DNA of 17,198 nucleotides from JAKQEM01 sp964391185 (GTDB taxonomy: Bacteria > Patescibacteriota > Gracilibacteria > Peribacterales > Peribacteraceae), in contig CAYMIX010000015.1 in assembly GCA_964391185.1 (NCBI GenBank), positions 1 through 17,198 on the forward strand, in the 5' to 3' direction. The position numbers and the translations under genes are program-made. The notes below the pieces were generated by a model, which saw only the letters and a list, made by a program, of their open reading frames with translations, made no database searches and was not told the origin of the DNA. The stretch's first letter is position 1; each line of letters opens with the position of its first letter. Of the stretch, positions 1-6,783 are shown piece by piece.

Positions 1-22
1 GATCAAGCAGGCAAACCCAAAG

Positions 23-44
23 CCACCGGTCCTGAGACCGGTGG
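23..44 (-). terminator. Hairpin terminator after the 231-residue gene
   Basis: A perfect 9-bp inverted repeat (CCACCGGTC / GACCGGTGG, 4-base loop) lies 8 bases beyond the TAA stop of the gene at 53-748. On the minus strand it is followed by CTTTGGGTTTG, a broken rather than pure T tract. The position and strong stem suggest transcription termination, but the weak tail leaves efficiency uncertain. Confidence 0.6.
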
Positions 45-52
45 TCGGTTAC

Positions 53-748
53 TTAAGCGTCATCATCTTCCTCTTTCACTTCCACCAACCTGCGTTCAAC
101 GCGTGCGTGCATCGCCGGCTGGAACAATGTTTGCAGGAAGCCAGCAGCTAACTGTTGTAATTGTTCAAAGTCAGGGTTCTTGCTGTTATTCGTAAGGAAT
201 TCTTGCAAGACAAATGATGTCAGCTGGAGGATGGTTCCATCAATATTCTGATCATCAACGATGAGTGAGTTGAGGACTTTTTCTTCATCAATGCCCATCA
301 CTAAGTTCATGCGCATCATCCAGGTTGCGAGTTGTTCATTTGCACTATCAGTGAGCGCGCTATTGGCAGGGATTATCGAGTGGTCGATATTCTCTGGTGC
401 AGGCATTTCAACGGAATATTCCTTGAGATATGCCTCGGCCACGGTGCGACATTGGTCGTTAATAAGTGAAAGTACTGCCAGAATAAACGTCGATGGGCAA
501 TCAATAGCGACCAAGCGCGCAATGAGCGTTGCGAAGTGAGTTTTCTGTGAGTCGGTGAGGAACTGGATAATGACCTGGGCAACGCTGTCGTCACGCTTTT
601 TCGCGCGCTTTTCTTCGCGTTGTTGCTGTTGCTGAGCTGCTTGTTGGGCAGCAGCAAATTGCTCAGAGGCTTGCTCACGAACGGTTTCGGATGCTCCACC
701 TGTACCTTCATCGGGCATGCCTATGTCTAATCCTCCGGTTTCGGACAT
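53..748 (-). CDS. Unrecognised acidic, Gln-rich protein, 231 aa
   Basis: I do not recognise a family. The open frame extends upstream to 937, but that part overlaps rpmA, so I place the start at the ATG at 746-748 (MSETGGLD). A -10-like TACGAT sits exactly 6 bases upstream, as for several other genes here. Residues about 28-53 are rich in Gln, Ala, Glu, Lys and Arg (AAQQAAQQQQQREEKRAKKR) and probably form a charged helix or coiled coil. The rest looks like a soluble, mostly helical domain with a very acidic C-terminus (VEVKEEDDDA). There is no signal peptide or membrane segment, so it is probably cytoplasmic. It follows rpmA on the same strand after an 82-base gap and has its own terminator. 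That it is a real gene is likely; its role is unknown. Confidence 0.75.
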   Translation of the reverse strand: MSETGGLDIGMPDEGTGGASETVREQASEQFAAAQQAAQQQQQREEKRAKKRDDSVAQVIIQFLTDSQKTHFATLIARLVAIDCPSTFILAVLSLINDQCRTVAEAYLKEYSVEMPAPENIDHSIIPANSALTDSANEQLATWMMRMNLVMGIDEEKVLNSLIVDDQNIDGTILQLTSFVLQEFLTNNSKNPDFEQLQQLAAGFLQTLFQPAMHARVERRLVEVKEEDDDA

Positions 749-754
749 GGAACA

Positions 755-760
755 ATCGTA
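755..760 (-). promoter_or_regulatory. -10 element of the 231-residue gene
   Basis: TACGAT on the minus strand matches TATAAT at 4 of 6 bases and ends 6 bases before the ATG. Transcription would start at or next to the start codon. There is no purine-rich ribosome binding site between it and the ATG. The best -35 candidate, TTACCC 17 bases upstream, is weak. Confidence 0.4.
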
Positions 761-830
761 CTCGAAAAAAGGGCAAGGGGTAAGTACTACGTACGAAGGA
801 GTGTATCCCTTCATACTTTTCCCATAATAC

Positions 831-1115
831 TTATTTAGAGGCTGGCTCGATGTGTACGTACGTAGCCCAGGACTTAGATCCTGTAAACGATGTGCGCTTC
901 TTTTTGCTGAATGTGACCGTACCTGGCACAGACGCATGAATCGTCCAATCCTTGCCTACGTGCGTATTGCGGCCTGGACGATACCAATAACCTTTCTGGC
1001 GGATGAGAACCTCGCCCGAGTTGACGACCTGACCCCCGAAGCGCTTTACGCCACGACGTTTCGCTCTACTGTCTCGGCCGTTATTGGTGGTACCACCGGC
1101 TTTCTTGTGTGCCAT
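831..1115 (-). CDS. rpmA: Large ribosomal subunit protein bL27
   Basis: This is ribosomal protein bL27 of the 50S subunit. Its N-terminal arm reaches the peptidyl transferase centre and helps position the tRNA ends. The 94-residue product opens with the diagnostic MAHKKAGG, followed by NGRDS, KRFGGQVV and a Gly-rich RPGRNTHVGKDW segment. It lacks the cleavable N-terminal extension found in many Firmicutes, and its C-terminus is slightly longer than the common 85 residues. In most bacteria rpmA follows rplU (bL21). Here the upstream neighbour is a tRNA gene on the other strand, so rpmA appears to have its own promoter (TTGCAT, 16 bases, TAAAAT). The predicted leader is only about 3 bases and shows no Shine-Dalgarno site. 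Identification is very secure. Confidence 0.97.
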   Translation of the reverse strand: MAHKKAGGTTNNGRDSRAKRRGVKRFGGQVVNSGEVLIRQKGYWYRPGRNTHVGKDWTIHASVPGTVTFSKKKRTSFTGSKSWATYVHIEPASK

Positions 1116-1124
1116 AGTGCGGGG

Positions 1125-1152
1125 ATTTTACAGGATACGAAGGGTCATGCAA
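1125..1152 (-). promoter_or_regulatory. rpmA promoter
   Basis: On the minus strand TTGCAT (1147-1152) and TAAAAT (1125-1130) are separated by 16 bases. The -10 ends 9 bases before the rpmA ATG, so the 5' leader should be only a few bases long. Confidence 0.5.
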
Positions 1153-1208
1153 GGTAAATTTGGGCATATTTTAGGCAATTCTCAGCCTTAAATGCCACTA
1201 TAGATTTC

Positions 1209-1236
1209 TTGCATCGGTTCAGTTGGTCTGTACAAT
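1209..1236 (+). promoter_or_regulatory. Promoter of the initiator tRNA
   Basis: TTGCAT (1209-1214), a 16-base spacer and TACAAT (1231-1236) precede the mature tRNA 5' end by 12 bases. The transcription start would be near 1243, leaving a leader of about 6 bases for RNase P to remove. Confidence 0.6.
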
Positions 1237-1247
1237 CGTTCCACTCG

Positions 1248-1325
<78 letters not shown>

Positions 1326-1332
1326 AACATAT

Positions 1333-1782
1333 TCACAGCCCCCTCTTCAATTCTTCAATCTTATCCCACTGGAAGAGATATAGATTCCAATGTTCTATAA
1401 CGGGCATTTGCTGTAGTAGTTCGAAGTATGCGGCTTCTCGTCGTTCTTTATCGAGTGCTTCATCTACGATATCACCATTAATGGGCACTGGCGGACGAGT
1501 AATGATGATCAATTTTTCACCGGCATTCAGGCGGCCCAGGTTTTCCTTTGCAAACTTGTCTTTGTATTGTTCCGAGCGAAAATATTCCAAATCTCGATAC
1601 CCTTGATCAATATTGGCTGCCAAGGTGTCATTTTGCAGTTCAATATCCGCCAATGTCTTTTCGAAGAGGATATTTCGATAGAATGACAGCGCCAGACCAA
1701 ACGCCATAAATCCGACAACAGTCAGACCAATGACGATCGTGAGTTGTTTGCTGATCGGTTCAATGTCTCGCTTGGTGGGCAC
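1333..1782 (-). CDS. DivIC/FtsB-like septum-formation initiator protein
   Basis: This is a small bitopic membrane protein of the septum-formation-initiator (DivIC/FtsB) type. Family members bridge early and late divisome proteins and help activate septal peptidoglycan synthesis. A cytoplasmic N-terminus leads to one membrane helix (LTIVIGLTVVGFMAFGLALS), then a heptad-like coiled-coil region and the typical segment YKDKFAKENLGRLNAGEKLI. I chose the GTG at 1780-1782 (149 aa) because TATACT lies exactly 6 bases before it, the spacing seen at other genes here. The alternative ATG at 1816-1818 gives 161 aa but would overlap the murC ATG head to head by 2 bases. The gene is divergent from murC and convergent with the initiator tRNA. 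The family call is good; FtsB cannot be told from DivIC by eye. Confidence 0.82.
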   Translation of the reverse strand: MPTKRDIEPISKQLTIVIGLTVVGFMAFGLALSFYRNILFEKTLADIELQNDTLAANIDQGYRDLEYFRSEQYKDKFAKENLGRLNAGEKLIIITRPPVPINGDIVDEALDKERREAAYFELLQQMPVIEHWNLYLFQWDKIEELKRGL

Positions 1783-1788
1783 AAGCTG

Positions 1789-1796
1789 AGTATACT
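1789..1796. promoter_or_regulatory. Symmetric divergent -10 element between the division gene and murC
   Basis: The 8-mer AGTATACT is its own reverse complement, so it offers TATACT on both strands: 1791-1796 on plus and 1794-1789 on minus. Reading minus it lies 6 bases before the GTG of the DivIC-like gene. Reading plus it would start RNA near 1803, 14 bases before the murC ATG. Neither direction has a good -35 box at 17 bases. Confidence 0.5.
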
Positions 1797-1816
1797 GTAT
1801 CCTTCGTACAGCACTC

Positions 1817-3094
1817 ATGAAAATTTATTGCAGCGGCATCGGCGGTATTGGATTAAGTGCATATGCTGCGCTCCAGGCAAGCAATGGCCATGAAGTCATT
1901 GGCAGCGATCGTGCCGATAGCGCATTGCTTGATAATCTTCGTGCGCAGGGTATCACTGTTTTCTTGAATCAAGATGGATCGTGTGTGCCATCCGACTGTC
2001 AGTTATTTGTGTATTCGGAAGCTGTTCCTGCAGATGCTCCCGAAAGAATCCGCGCGCGCGAATTTGGAATTGCTAGCCAGTCGTATTTCCATGCACTCGG
2101 AGAATTGTCGCAGCCGTCATTCGTGATTGCAGTTTGTGGAACGCATGGAAAGTCGAGTACAACCGCAATGACTGCGAAAATATTGATTGATGCTCAACAC
2201 GATCCATCCGTCATTGTCGGAACTAAAATGAAGGAGCTTGATGGACGAAATTGGCGCAAAGGTGCAAGTGACGTTTTTGTAGTGGAAGCATGTGAATATC
2301 GCAGATCATTTCATTACATCTCTCCTGATATCGTGTTGATGACGAATGTTGATGGAGATCACTTCGATGCATTTTCAAGTGTCGAAGATTATCGCGAAGC
2401 GTTTGTCACGTTCCTTAAGCGTTTGCCGCAGGATGGAATTGTCATCGTTCATGCGAAAGATGAAGCAAGCATGGAAGTGGCACGAGCGAGCGGGAAAACG
2501 ATAATCGATGCGGATATGTCGATGGTAGAAAAACTCGGAGTACCAGGAGCTCACATGCGTGATAATGCAGCATTGGCTCTGGCACTTGCACGCCATCTAG
2601 CCATTGATGACTCAACCGCACGCCATAGCCTTGCGGGCTTTACAGGAACATGGCGTCGCATGGAACATAAAGGCGATTTACCAGGCAACATTGCTGTGAT
2701 TGATGATTACGCACATCATCCTATGGAAATAAAAGCAACATTGCGCGCCATGCGAGAGGCGTACCCATCCCGGCGTATTATTTGTGTATACCAACCTCAC
2801 ACACATGATCGCACGAGAAAATTATATGATGAAATCGTGTCATCATTCAAAGATGCGAATATGGTGATGATTTCTAATATTTACAAAGCACGTCCCGATA
2901 TTGAAACGGAAGAGGTAGATGTGGATATACTTGTGCGTGATATATCGATCAATAGCATGAATGCGGCAATAAATGGGAATGGCTTGCAGGAAACTATAAA
3001 GCAATTGCACGATTACATGCAGCCCAATGACGTCATTGTCGTGATGGGGGCAGGTGATATTGCGAAGCTTGCGGATCAGTTGATGGAGGCCTAA
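1817..3094 (+). CDS. murC: UDP-N-acetylmuramate--L-alanine ligase
   Basis: MurC is the cytoplasmic ATP-dependent ligase that adds L-alanine to UDP-N-acetylmuramic acid, the first amino-acid step of peptidoglycan precursor synthesis. At 425 residues it has the expected three domains: an N-terminal nucleotide-binding fold opening with GIGGIGLSA, a central ATPase domain with the P-loop GTHGKSSTT (108-116), EACEYRRSF (157-165) and NVDGDHFDAF (177-186), and a C-terminal domain with DDYAHHP (296-302) and QPHTHDRT (326-333). The EACEY form and short length resemble Firmicute-type MurC rather than the longer proteobacterial type. The start is well fixed by the MKIYCSGIGGIG opening. No ribosome binding site precedes it. 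It diverges from the DivIC-like gene and converges on the SLH gene. The other mur ligases are outside the window. Confidence 0.95.
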   Translation: MKIYCSGIGGIGLSAYAALQASNGHEVIGSDRADSALLDNLRAQGITVFLNQDGSCVPSDCQLFVYSEAVPADAPERIRAREFGIASQSYFHALGELSQPSFVIAVCGTHGKSSTTAMTAKILIDAQHDPSVIVGTKMKELDGRNWRKGASDVFVVEACEYRRSFHYISPDIVLMTNVDGDHFDAFSSVEDYREAFVTFLKRLPQDGIVIVHAKDEASMEVARASGKTIIDADMSMVEKLGVPGAHMRDNAALALALARHLAIDDSTARHSLAGFTGTWRRMEHKGDLPGNIAVIDDYAHHPMEIKATLRAMREAYPSRRIICVYQPHTHDRTRKLYDEIVSSFKDANMVMISNIYKARPDIETEEVDVDILVRDISINSMNAAINGNGLQETIKQLHDYMQPNDVIVVMGAGDIAKLADQLMEA

Positions 3095-3095
3095 A

Positions 3096-3128
3096 CGTGT
3101 CATGGTGAGCGGAGACGAACCATGCACG
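3096..3128. terminator. Possible bidirectional hairpin between murC and the SLH gene
   Basis: CGTGTCATGG (3096-3105) can pair with CCATGCACG (3120-3128), leaving one bulged T and a 14-base loop. It fills the 37-base gap between two convergent stop codons, where a terminator is expected. There is no T tract on either side, so an intrinsic terminator is not well supported. Confidence 0.3.
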
Positions 3129-3131
3129 CTA

Positions 3132-4598
3132 TTAGCGTCCTGCTTCCTTCAGATCCAAAATATTATTGATCATCTTTGCGAGCTCGGCGCGATTGATCGG
3201 ATCATGCGGAACGAACAGGCGCTGTGAAGTTCCTGCCTCACCTCGTCCTTCGACATAGCCTTTGTGAGCAGCAGTTTCGATGGCAGCCGCATATTTCGAA
3301 CGTGGTGGAACATCAGCAAAGACGCCACCCTTGGGCCATTCGAGTGGAACATCCAAAACCTGCAAGAATGTTTGCACAACTTCAGCGCGCGATGCTGGGC
3401 GATCAATCTCCACAAACGGATCTTGATAGACGGTCCAACCGCGTTGTTCTGCTGAAGAAAAGTATGGCGTAAACCAGAAGTTCAGCGCTCCGGAATTAGT
3501 CGGTGGAATATTGGCGTATGGCTGCTCGCTGATATTGCCCAAGCGGTGTGCGATGGCAGAGAGCTCGGCAATTGTTACAAGGTTCGCTGGTCCGAACATA
3601 CCATTTGGTTTTCCGAATTCGTCATTGTACCCTTTAATGATTCCACGCTGAGTTACCTTAAAGACGATCGGAGCAAACCATGCGTTTGGTGGAACATCGA
3701 TGAGTTGTCCTGGCGAATATTCGGTCGAAGGTGTTGGCTTGGGCTGAATGATTTCGGAAAAGCTACTGGATGCCACTGTCGTGATTGAGCCAGTTAATGC
3801 AGTAGATGGCGATGATTTACTTGAGCGCATTGCCCCAGCAGATGACGAAGATTTCTTCGATGTGTTTTGAGACTTCAACGCTTCGGCTGTCGTGCAGTTG
3901 AGTTCGATATTGAACACGATACGACCTTTTGCCTCAAGCTTCATCGACTTGGATGGCAATGGTGGGCAACCTTCAGGTGTTCCATACGTTACGCTGTACT
4001 GACCATTTGGTGCGATATCGTAATCGATAGGGGTGACTCCTGTGTGCACACTTTTATTTGGTCCGCTCAAAGTAAATGTAAGTCCTGGAGGATCGCTGTT
4101 TACTCCGACTTTTCCTACTTGCGTGAGTTTATACACAAAGAGGACACGAATTGCCTGATCTTTTTCAACCTTAAATGTTATTTGTGGACGAGACGTAACG
4201 GATTCCTGAACACCGTTGCGGAAAAGATACGTGGTCGTTGTCATTCCTTCTGGTGCATCGGCAAAGAGTGTGTAGCTGCCGACGATGACACTGTTAACAC
4301 CTGATTGAGAGTTGCTACCTGATTGTTCCGTAAAGTCTGGTTTCGAAATGACCCACGTACCGAGAGCGGCGAAATCAGTTTGTCCATCAATCACTTGTTC
4401 CACCGTAATAGTTTGGCTCGTTGTGTTAGGTGCAGACGATGTAGGAATGCTAATAACAACCGACGACGATGATGCCTGTGCAGATGAGCTCGAACTCGAG
4501 GATGTTTCTTGCGCGTAGGTGAGCATGCTCATGGAAAGCAGAACAATCGCGAGCACTGCACCGAATGAAAGTCGAAGGACAGTATGCCTGTTGGACAT
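3132..4598 (-). CDS. Secreted polyserine surface protein with PEGA-like and SLH domains
   Basis: This 488-residue exported protein probably attaches to the cell wall or S-layer. A signal peptide (hydrophobic core VLAIVLLSMSMLTYA) is followed by a polyserine stretch. A middle region of unrecognised beta-rich sequence comes next, then a PEGA-like domain around residues 165-245 (SDPPGLTFTLSGP, TGVTPIDYDIAPNGQYSV). A Ser-rich linker leads to three SLH repeats: the first near 300-355 (DVPPNAWFAPIVFKVTQRGI), a degenerate second (RPASRAEVVQTFLQVL), and a third (FADVPPRSKYAAAI, DPINRAELAKMINNIL). SLH triplets in other bacteria bind secondary cell-wall polymers. PEGA domains occur in extracellular proteins and their ligands are mostly unknown. 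It lies between murC and murJ, and its start region diverges from murJ. No ribosome binding site precedes the ATG. A GATATT lies 5 bases upstream without a credible -35. SLH confidence is high; PEGA is moderate. Confidence 0.85.
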   Translation of the reverse strand: MSNRHTVLRLSFGAVLAIVLLSMSMLTYAQETSSSSSSSAQASSSSVVISIPTSSAPNTTSQTITVEQVIDGQTDFAALGTWVISKPDFTEQSGSNSQSGVNSVIVGSYTLFADAPEGMTTTTYLFRNGVQESVTSRPQITFKVEKDQAIRVLFVYKLTQVGKVGVNSDPPGLTFTLSGPNKSVHTGVTPIDYDIAPNGQYSVTYGTPEGCPPLPSKSMKLEAKGRIVFNIELNCTTAEALKSQNTSKKSSSSAGAMRSSKSSPSTALTGSITTVASSSFSEIIQPKPTPSTEYSPGQLIDVPPNAWFAPIVFKVTQRGIIKGYNDEFGKPNGMFGPANLVTIAELSAIAHRLGNISEQPYANIPPTNSGALNFWFTPYFSSAEQRGWTVYQDPFVEIDRPASRAEVVQTFLQVLDVPLEWPKGGVFADVPPRSKYAAAIETAAHKGYVEGRGEAGTSQRLFVPHDPINRAELAKMINNILDLKEAGR

Positions 4599-4711
4599 AA
4601 GGAAATATCAAGGAAAAGATGGCCAATATCCTAGCATTCCCTATAGCTGTTTAGACATAGTTCCGGGGATATGCGCTAGTCGACTTTCTGCGTAATGGAT
4701 GCCCTGTTTTC

Positions 4712-4720
4712 TGCTATGCT
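4712..4720 (+). promoter_or_regulatory. Extended -10 element of murJ
   Basis: TGCTATGCT contains an extended -10 (TG, one base, TATGCT) ending 7 bases before the ATG at 4728. RNA starting 6-7 bases downstream would begin at that ATG, which favours this internal start over the ATGs at 4695 and 4716. Confidence 0.4.
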
Positions 4721-4727
4721 CAAGCCT

Positions 4728-6065
4728 ATGCGCGCCAAGATTGCAGCTACATTCGGTCAGCACAGATTGCTCGGAGGTGCCCTGGTATTAGCGGTTACAC
4801 AATTCGGCGCATCTCTCGCCGGTTTGGTTCGTGATAATGCATTAAATAGAACATATCCAGGCCTATCGACTGTTGACGTGTATATTTCGTCTTTCCGTCT
4901 GAGTGATCTGCTATTTCAGATTACGATCATGGCGGGACTAAGTACCGTGCTTGTTCCGTTACTTGCACGCTACAAAGCACATGATGAACATGATCAAACT
5001 TCTTACTTACTGAGTAGCGTCATGGCAATGGGCGGCTTGGTGTTTGGGCTCATCGCTCTCATGCTTGCGTTCGCGTTTCCTTATGTGGCACCGAAACTTG
5101 TTGGATTTGAAGGAGAAGATTTGCAACTCTACATCACCTTCGGTCGGCTCGCATTGCTCACCAACTTTCTTTTTGTGTTCGGAAATGCACTCGGACAATA
5201 TCTCATCACTGTTCAGAAGTATTGGATCTACGGACTTACGCCAATTCTCTACACATTCGGAACAATTGGCGGAACAGTATTCCTTTCATCAACCTACGGA
5301 GAGTATGCACCGATGATTGGAACAGTACTCGGCGCGATTATCTATATTTTTGTGCGCTTCATCGGTGCCATGCATGCCGGGTTTCAGATGCATAAAATGT
5401 TTTGGCATCCAGACCTCAAACGCATGGGATGGCTGATGCTTCCGCGTATTCTTGCACTCGGTGCATTGCAGTTGGAACTACTTGTGTTTGATTCACTTGC
5501 ATCGGGCCTTGATGCTGGAGCAATTACGATCAATGCAAACGCGCGAAATTTTCAGTCGGTGATCGTGGGTGTTGTCGGCATCGCTCTCGCGCAATCGGCA
5601 TTTCCGCTCTTGAGCAATGCAGCAGCCAAAAAAGAATTCGACCGTTTTAAAATCTACATGAAGAAAGGAATTCAACTGATTCTTGCACTCACGATTCCAG
5701 GCGCAATTGTATTGGTATGTGCATCGCCGATTGCAGCACGTTTGGTTCATCTGCAGGATGTCTTTGCCGTATTTCGGATGACGATTTTTCTGTATGCCAT
5801 CAGTATTCCTTTTGAAAGCCTGAATCATCTCCTTTTGCGTTCGTTCTATGCGTTACATCGAACAGCAATGCCGGCGATTTTCAGCGTGGTGAACGGTGTA
5901 TCGGCAATCGTTGTATCGTGGATGCTCATTCCAACGTACGGCGTGTACGCAATTGCGATAGGATTTACAGCAGGACAAATCATCCAATTAATCGGTTTGG
6001 GATTTCCACTTGTTCACGCTTCACGTCAAATATTTACTCATTGCTCAATTGAAAAAACTCAGTAG
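4728..6065 (+). CDS. murJ: Lipid II flippase MurJ (MVIN family)
   Basis: MurJ moves lipid II, the peptidoglycan precursor, across the cytoplasmic membrane. The sequence is almost all membrane helices, and its N-terminal third carries the family signature: QFGASLAGLVRDNALNRTYP, then a conserved Asp in STVDVYISSFRLSDLLFQ and a run leading to STVLVPLLARY. These acidic and basic positions line the transport cavity in characterised MurJ. At about 445 residues it is shorter than the roughly 510 of E. coli, so it may lack the last two of the usual 14 helices. The frame allows starts at 4695, 4716 and 4728; I prefer 4728 because an extended -10 ends 7 bases before it. Its 3' end overlaps the convergent gene at 6034-6342 by 32 bases. 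Nearby murC fits a cell-wall role. Confidence 0.9.
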   Translation: MRAKIAATFGQHRLLGGALVLAVTQFGASLAGLVRDNALNRTYPGLSTVDVYISSFRLSDLLFQITIMAGLSTVLVPLLARYKAHDEHDQTSYLLSSVMAMGGLVFGLIALMLAFAFPYVAPKLVGFEGEDLQLYITFGRLALLTNFLFVFGNALGQYLITVQKYWIYGLTPILYTFGTIGGTVFLSSTYGEYAPMIGTVLGAIIYIFVRFIGAMHAGFQMHKMFWHPDLKRMGWLMLPRILALGALQLELLVFDSLASGLDAGAITINANARNFQSVIVGVVGIALAQSAFPLLSNAAAKKEFDRFKIYMKKGIQLILALTIPGAIVLVCASPIAARLVHLQDVFAVFRMTIFLYAISIPFESLNHLLLRSFYALHRTAMPAIFSVVNGVSAIVVSWMLIPTYGVYAIAIGFTAGQIIQLIGLGFPLVHASRQIFTHCSIEKTQ

Positions 6066-6342
6066 ATTCACCGCTTATGTGTTTTAGCCGTTCGCGAGCA
6101 GCGTTGATTTGGGCTTGGATGCGTTCCAGTTGTAACATCCCCAGATTATCGAGCTTTTCGTACACTCGCCCTAACTCGCTCGAATACGATTCAAAGGTTT
6201 GTGGTCGCGTTGTTGTATCTGCACCCCGCGCACACCAATCCAAATACATACGTCGAATTCCCTCCGTGACATACTCTATCTCTTGAGCAGCAGCGACAAT
6301 TGAATCTAACACTTCTAACGGTATATTAGATGGAGTGTTCAT
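6034..6342 (-). CDS. Unrecognised small helical protein, 102 aa
   Basis: No family is recognised. The sequence is predominantly helical and charged, with two likely long amphipathic helices (EVLDSIVAAAQEIEYVTEGI and ERIQAQINAARERLKHI) joined by a short Thr/Pro-containing stretch (GADTTTRPQTF). It has no signal peptide or membrane helix, so a small cytoplasmic helical bundle is likely. An extended -10 (TGGTAGAAT) ends exactly 6 bases before the ATG, giving the start independent support. The last 32 bases overlap the end of murJ on the other strand, which is unusual for two expressed genes but occurs in compact genomes. Confidence 0.65.
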   Translation of the reverse strand: MNTPSNIPLEVLDSIVAAAQEIEYVTEGIRRMYLDWCARGADTTTRPQTFESYSSELGRVYEKLDNLGMLQLERIQAQINAARERLKHISGESTEFFQLSNE

Positions 6343-6415
6343 GCCTGTATTCTACCATGAATGTATTCACGGTGTCTTCTTCGCCGAGTTGGAGTAGGTT
6401 TTGGACGCGCGTCAC
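6326..6415 (-). CDS. Candidate 29-residue small ORF
   Basis: A GTG-initiated frame of 29 codons reads VTRVQNLLQLGEEDTVNTF followed by MVEYRHEHSI and a TAA stop. It is supported by a good TACAAT hexamer ending 7 bases before the GTG, the arrangement seen at larger genes here, and by a protein-like composition. It overlaps the first 17 bases of the 102-residue gene in another frame, which would allow translational coupling. It could equally be a chance frame within a 97-base gap, or the remnant of an older gene. No function is proposed. Confidence 0.25.
   Translation of the reverse strand: MTRVQNLLQLGEEDTVNTFMVEYRHEHSI
6349..6357 (-). promoter_or_regulatory. Extended -10 of the 102-residue gene
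   Basis: On the minus strand TGGTAGAAT combines a TG extension with TAGAAT (5 of 6 matches to TATAAT). It ends 6 bases before the ATG at 6342, predicting a leaderless transcript. Confidence 0.45.
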
Positions 6416-6422
6416 AATAACG

Positions 6423-6428
6423 ATTGTA
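6423..6428 (-). promoter_or_regulatory. -10-like TACAAT before the small ORF
   Basis: TACAAT on the minus strand (5 of 6 matches) ends 7 bases before the GTG at 6415. No -35 box is visible 15-19 bases upstream. Confidence 0.3.
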
Positions 6429-6439
6429 GCGTAATGTAA

Positions 6440-6769
6440 CTATGCATCGCTTTCGATTTTAATAATTTCCCGCACAATCCCAGCGACAGCTTGCATCCCA
6501 TGATCTAGAATTTGTGTCGAATCCTCAGGACATACATCCTCGATCGCTTTTGCTGCACATCCCAATACATTCAGCACATCTTGCTGCCTACTGGTGTTGA
6601 TTGCACCTTGCATCATACAAATTGAGCGAAAATCAGTCCATAAACGTCGCGCTAACAGAAAAATCGCTCTGTCTTCGGAGTTTTGTTGCCCTACACGGAT
6701 CGCAGTTTGTAGTTTGTCGATCAATCCAACAACGTGAGCATCTCTTGCATTGGGCATTCTATCAGACAT
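6440..6769 (-). CDS. Unrecognised small helical protein after nusG, 109 aa
   Basis: No family is recognised. The product is rich in helix-forming residues, with probable helices VGLIDKLQTAIRVGQQ, EDRAIFLLARRLWTDF, VLNVLGCAAKAIEDV and HGMQAVAGIVREIIKI. It has three cysteines and no membrane segment. Its size and helical character resemble the 102-residue neighbour, but I see no clear sequence similarity between them. The ATG is 14 bases beyond the nusG stop on the same strand, so it is probably the last gene of a secE-nusG transcript. In many bacteria rplK and rplA occupy this position, and their absence makes this gene notable. No ribosome binding site precedes the ATG. Confidence 0.65.
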   Translation of the reverse strand: MSDRMPNARDAHVVGLIDKLQTAIRVGQQNSEDRAIFLLARRLWTDFRSICMMQGAINTSRQQDVLNVLGCAAKAIEDVCPEDSTQILDHGMQAVAGIVREIIKIESDA

Positions 6770-6783
6770 GGTTGTTGAAGTGA

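Noticed and set aside
782..818. Imperfect inverted repeat (AAGTA, GAAGG / CCTTC, TACTT) after rpmA
   Set aside because: The arms are unevenly spaced and no T run follows on the minus strand, so it was not called as a terminator.
749..937. Upstream extension of the 231-residue gene to 937
   Set aside because: It would overlap most of the rpmA 3' end in another frame and has an unlike composition. The ATG at 748 has a -10 directly upstream.
1783..1818. ATG at 1818 as the start of the DivIC-like gene
   Set aside because: It overlaps the murC ATG head to head and would place the gene's best promoter element inside its own coding sequence. It is kept as an alternative, not excluded.
6343..6439. 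ACAAT/ATTGT hairpin in the gap after the 109-residue gene as a terminator
   Set aside because: The stem is only 5 A/T-rich pairs with no T tract, and the same bases are better explained as a -10-like TACAAT.
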